DNA of 6,048 nucleotides from an uncultured Oscillospiraceae bacterium (GTDB lineage: Bacteria; Bacillota; Clostridia; Oscillospirales; Oscillospiraceae). Made by a program: the position numbers and the translations under genes. The stretch covers positions 1 to 6,048 of the forward strand of contig CALWWH010000184.1 in assembly GCA_944385195.1 (NCBI GenBank), read 5' to 3'. The notes below the pieces were generated by a model. That model worked only from the letters and a program-made list of their open reading frames with translations, made no database searches and was not told where the DNA came from. Of this stretch, positions 5,245 to 6,048 are shown in pieces (position 1 is the first letter of the stretch; the number at the start of each line of letters is the position of its first letter).

Positions 5245-5424
5245 ATGGTTCAAAATCGTTTGGTTCGAGAGGGTTGGGTCTTCTGCCCCATTTGCAGAAA
5301 GGGAAAGGTCCTGCGCCTGCGGCCTGAGACCCGCGTGGTCGGCTTAGAGGTCTACTGTAAGCGCTGCAACCAGCTGTCCGTGCTGGACATCGACGAGGCA
5401 GAGCTGCGGTCGCGGCCCGTATAA
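5245..5424 (+). CDS. Small cysteine-rich KTR-type zinc-ribbon protein
   Basis: This protein of about 59 residues resembles the cysteine-rich KTR domain proteins (Cys_rich_KTR) common in clostridial phages and Tn916-like elements. The pattern is a Trp just before CPIC (residues 14-17), a basic KGKVLRLRPETRV stretch, then YCKRC at the second CxxC, followed by a short tail. Two CxxC pairs about 25 residues apart suggest a single structural zinc site. The molecular function of the family is not established; DNA or RNA binding is possible but unproven. It is the first gene after the repressor-facing promoter, so it is probably expressed on induction. Start choice: ATG at 5245 has GGAG (5230-5233) at workable distance, whereas ATG 5236 is too close and GTG 5218, which would give 68 residues, has no site. 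The starts differ only in a non-conserved N-terminus. Confidence 0.75.
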   Translation: MVQNRLVREGWVFCPICRKGKVLRLRPETRVVGLEVYCKRCNQLSVLDIDEAELRSRPV

Positions 5425-5452
5425 CGACATATTGATCAGAGCCTGAGCCTTT

Positions 5453-5513
5453 GCGCCTGCGCCGATGCGGTATCCTTTGGGATGCTGCGTTGGCGCAGGA
5501 GCTTTCTTGTTTT
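5453..5513 (+). terminator. Long RNA hairpin with U-rich tail between the KTR and lysis-type genes
   Basis: Bases 5456-5475 pair continuously with 5480-5499 around a TTTG loop: 20 pairs, of which four are G-U. After one G/A mismatch two more G-C pairs (5453-5454 with 5501-5502) bring the stem up to TTTCTTGTTTT (5503-5513, 9 of 11 T). This has the shape of an intrinsic terminator, placed 28 bases after the KTR stop. On the minus strand the four G-U pairs become C/A mismatches, so the structure is specific to plus-strand RNA. It may end the KTR transcript, act as an attenuator, or be a processing or stability element. Confidence 0.65.
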
Positions 5514-5547
5514 CAATAAAAGGAAGCAGAGAAGGGCAATTGCTGGA

Positions 5548-5554
5548 AAGGAGG
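5548..5554 (+). promoter_or_regulatory. Ribosome binding site fixing the membrane protein start
   Basis: AAGGAGG is 8 nt from the GTG at 5563 but only 2 nt from the ATG at 5557, so GTG is chosen. Starts upstream (for example ATG 5482) would lie within the terminator-like hairpin. Confidence 0.8.
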
Positions 5555-5562
5555 TGATGCCG

Positions 5563-5856
5563 GTGGAGACGGCGCTGATGGTGGTTTCGGGTTGCGGGAC
5601 AGTCTGTTCCATTGTGTTTGCGTATCTGGCCTTTGTTCGCAACAAACGCAAGGACGAAGTCGACCAGGGAGCGCACGGCGGTACCATCCTGACAGAGATC
5701 GGATACATCAAATCGGGCATCGACGACATCAAAAAAAAGCAGGAAGTGCAGGACGCCAGGTATTTGGCGACCGTGGAGCGTCTGGCGGCGGTGGAGAGCT
5801 CGGTGGAGCTGGCCCATCGAAGGTTGGACGAGTGGACAGCCTGCGGGACACACTGA
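5563..5856 (+). CDS. Small phage-type membrane protein with C-terminal coiled coil, adjacent to holin
   Basis: This 97-residue protein, starting (G)TG-GAG-ACG to give METALMV, has one N-terminal membrane segment at about residues 3-25. A basic patch RNKRK (26-30) follows, then a hydrophilic helical region of heptad character (about 45-90: IGYIKSGIDDIKKKQEV, then LATVERLAAVESSVELAHRRLDEW). By the positive-inside rule the coil is cytoplasmic. Small proteins of this layout, often starting METAL, are encoded just upstream of holins in clostridial prophages; the resemblance is from recall, with no domain name I can assign firmly. It is roughly the reverse of XhlA, where the coil precedes the membrane helix. 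A role as holin partner or lysis regulator is inferred from position. The gene ends 15 bases before the holin-like start, so they are an operon. No promoter of its own is evident after the hairpin at 5453-5513. Confidence 0.72.
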   Translation: METALMVVSGCGTVCSIVFAYLAFVRNKRKDEVDQGAHGGTILTEIGYIKSGIDDIKKKQEVQDARYLATVERLAAVESSVELAHRRLDEWTACGTH

Positions 5857-5871
5857 AAAGGAGGCGATTGC

Positions 5872-6048
5872 GTGAGTGAGATCAAACAGAAGCTGACCAG
5901 CCGCAAGTTTTGGGCCTGTATGGCCGGTGTGGCGGCGGGCCTGGCGGCGGTGTTCCAGCTAGACGGCGGCGTTATCAGCGAGGTCAGCGGCATGGTCACG
6001 ACCCTGGCCAGCATTGTCAGTTACATCTGGGCTGAGGGCCGCATCGAC
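5872..6048 (+). CDS. Phage holin-like protein (partial at right edge)
   Basis: Fifty-nine residues are visible before the window ends. They read as KLTSRKFWACMAGVAAGLAAV, a short polar stretch, then VSGMVTTLASIVSYIWAEGRID. This matches the pattern of a phage holin family of Clostridia: 'LTSRKFW' before a first membrane helix, a short loop, a second helix, and a 'YI..EG..D' end to that helix. Two membrane helices are visible at about residues 14-28 and 37-53. Holins gather in the membrane and open it at a set time so that endolysin can reach the cell wall; related genes are also used for protein release. The GTG start at 5872 has AAGGAGG (5858-5864) 7 nt upstream. An endolysin gene would be expected just beyond the window, but cannot be seen. 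Confidence 0.75.
   Translation, partial: MSEIKQKLTSRKFWACMAGVAAGLAAVFQLDGGVISEVSGMVTTLASIVSYIWAEGRID

Noticed and set aside
5511..5548. A promoter between the RNA hairpin and the membrane-coil gene
   Set aside because: The best hexamer pairs (for example TTGGCG with CAATAA at 18 nt) match the consensus poorly, so no promoter is claimed.
5344..6014. Two minus-strand open frames of 169 and 192 residues
   Set aside because: Both are antisense to the KTR, membrane-coil and holin-like genes, and cross the plus-strand RNA hairpin; composition is shadow-like.
1..6048. tRNA, rRNA, CRISPR array, insertion sequence or attachment-site repeat
   Set aside because: None was found by reading both strands: no cloverleaf, no spaced direct repeats, no transposase or integrase motif, and no long direct repeat flanking the phage-type segment inside the window.

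Overview
The window looks like part of the chromosome of a moderately GC-rich Clostridia-type Firmicute, perhaps an Oscillospiraceae-like gut bacterium. The basis is strong AAGGAGG ribosome sites, sigma-A promoters with 17-nt spacers, a LLTGC lipobox, a clostridial-style XRE repressor with an ImmA-like protease, and proteins resembling families common in those bacteria. The taxonomic call is inference. No rRNA, tRNA, CRISPR, transposase or integrase was seen.

The left part (1-3948) holds ordinary host genes as separate transcription units. They are the C-terminal part of an ABC solute-binding protein ending in a strong terminator (844-880), a minus-strand DUF3237 protein, a divergent ZnuA-like metal-binding lipoprotein, and a MATE-family efflux transporter ending in a second strong terminator (3909-3948). 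The lipoprotein gene has a near-consensus promoter with a Fur-family-like 7-1-7 box just after the -10, and no permease or ATPase gene beside it. The MATE gene has a 42-bp dyad joining the end of its -35 to its ribosome site, so transcript start position could decide whether the ribosome site is exposed.

The right part (about 4061 to the end) is phage-derived. On the minus strand are an XRE repressor and, downstream, an ImmA/IrrE metalloprotease, which is the usual repressor plus repressor-inactivating protease pair of prophages and ICEs. A divergent promoter region with repeated GTCA(A) half-sites drives rightward transcription into a small two-CxxC KTR-type protein. After it come a long RNA hairpin with a U-rich tail, a membrane/coiled-coil protein, and a holin-like protein that runs off the window. 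Replication, packaging, capsid, tail and integration genes are absent from the visible part. The lysogeny switch therefore sits directly beside the lysis-type genes.

The most notable signals are RNA-level. The leader of the KTR gene can form two mutually exclusive hairpins, one of which hides the ribosome site, and a possible 15-codon leader peptide stops inside them. The hairpin between the KTR and lysis genes pairs over 20 bp only as plus-strand RNA, because four pairs are G-U. Together these suggest that expression of the lysis-type genes is gated after the repressor-controlled promoter. That gating is inference from sequence alone.
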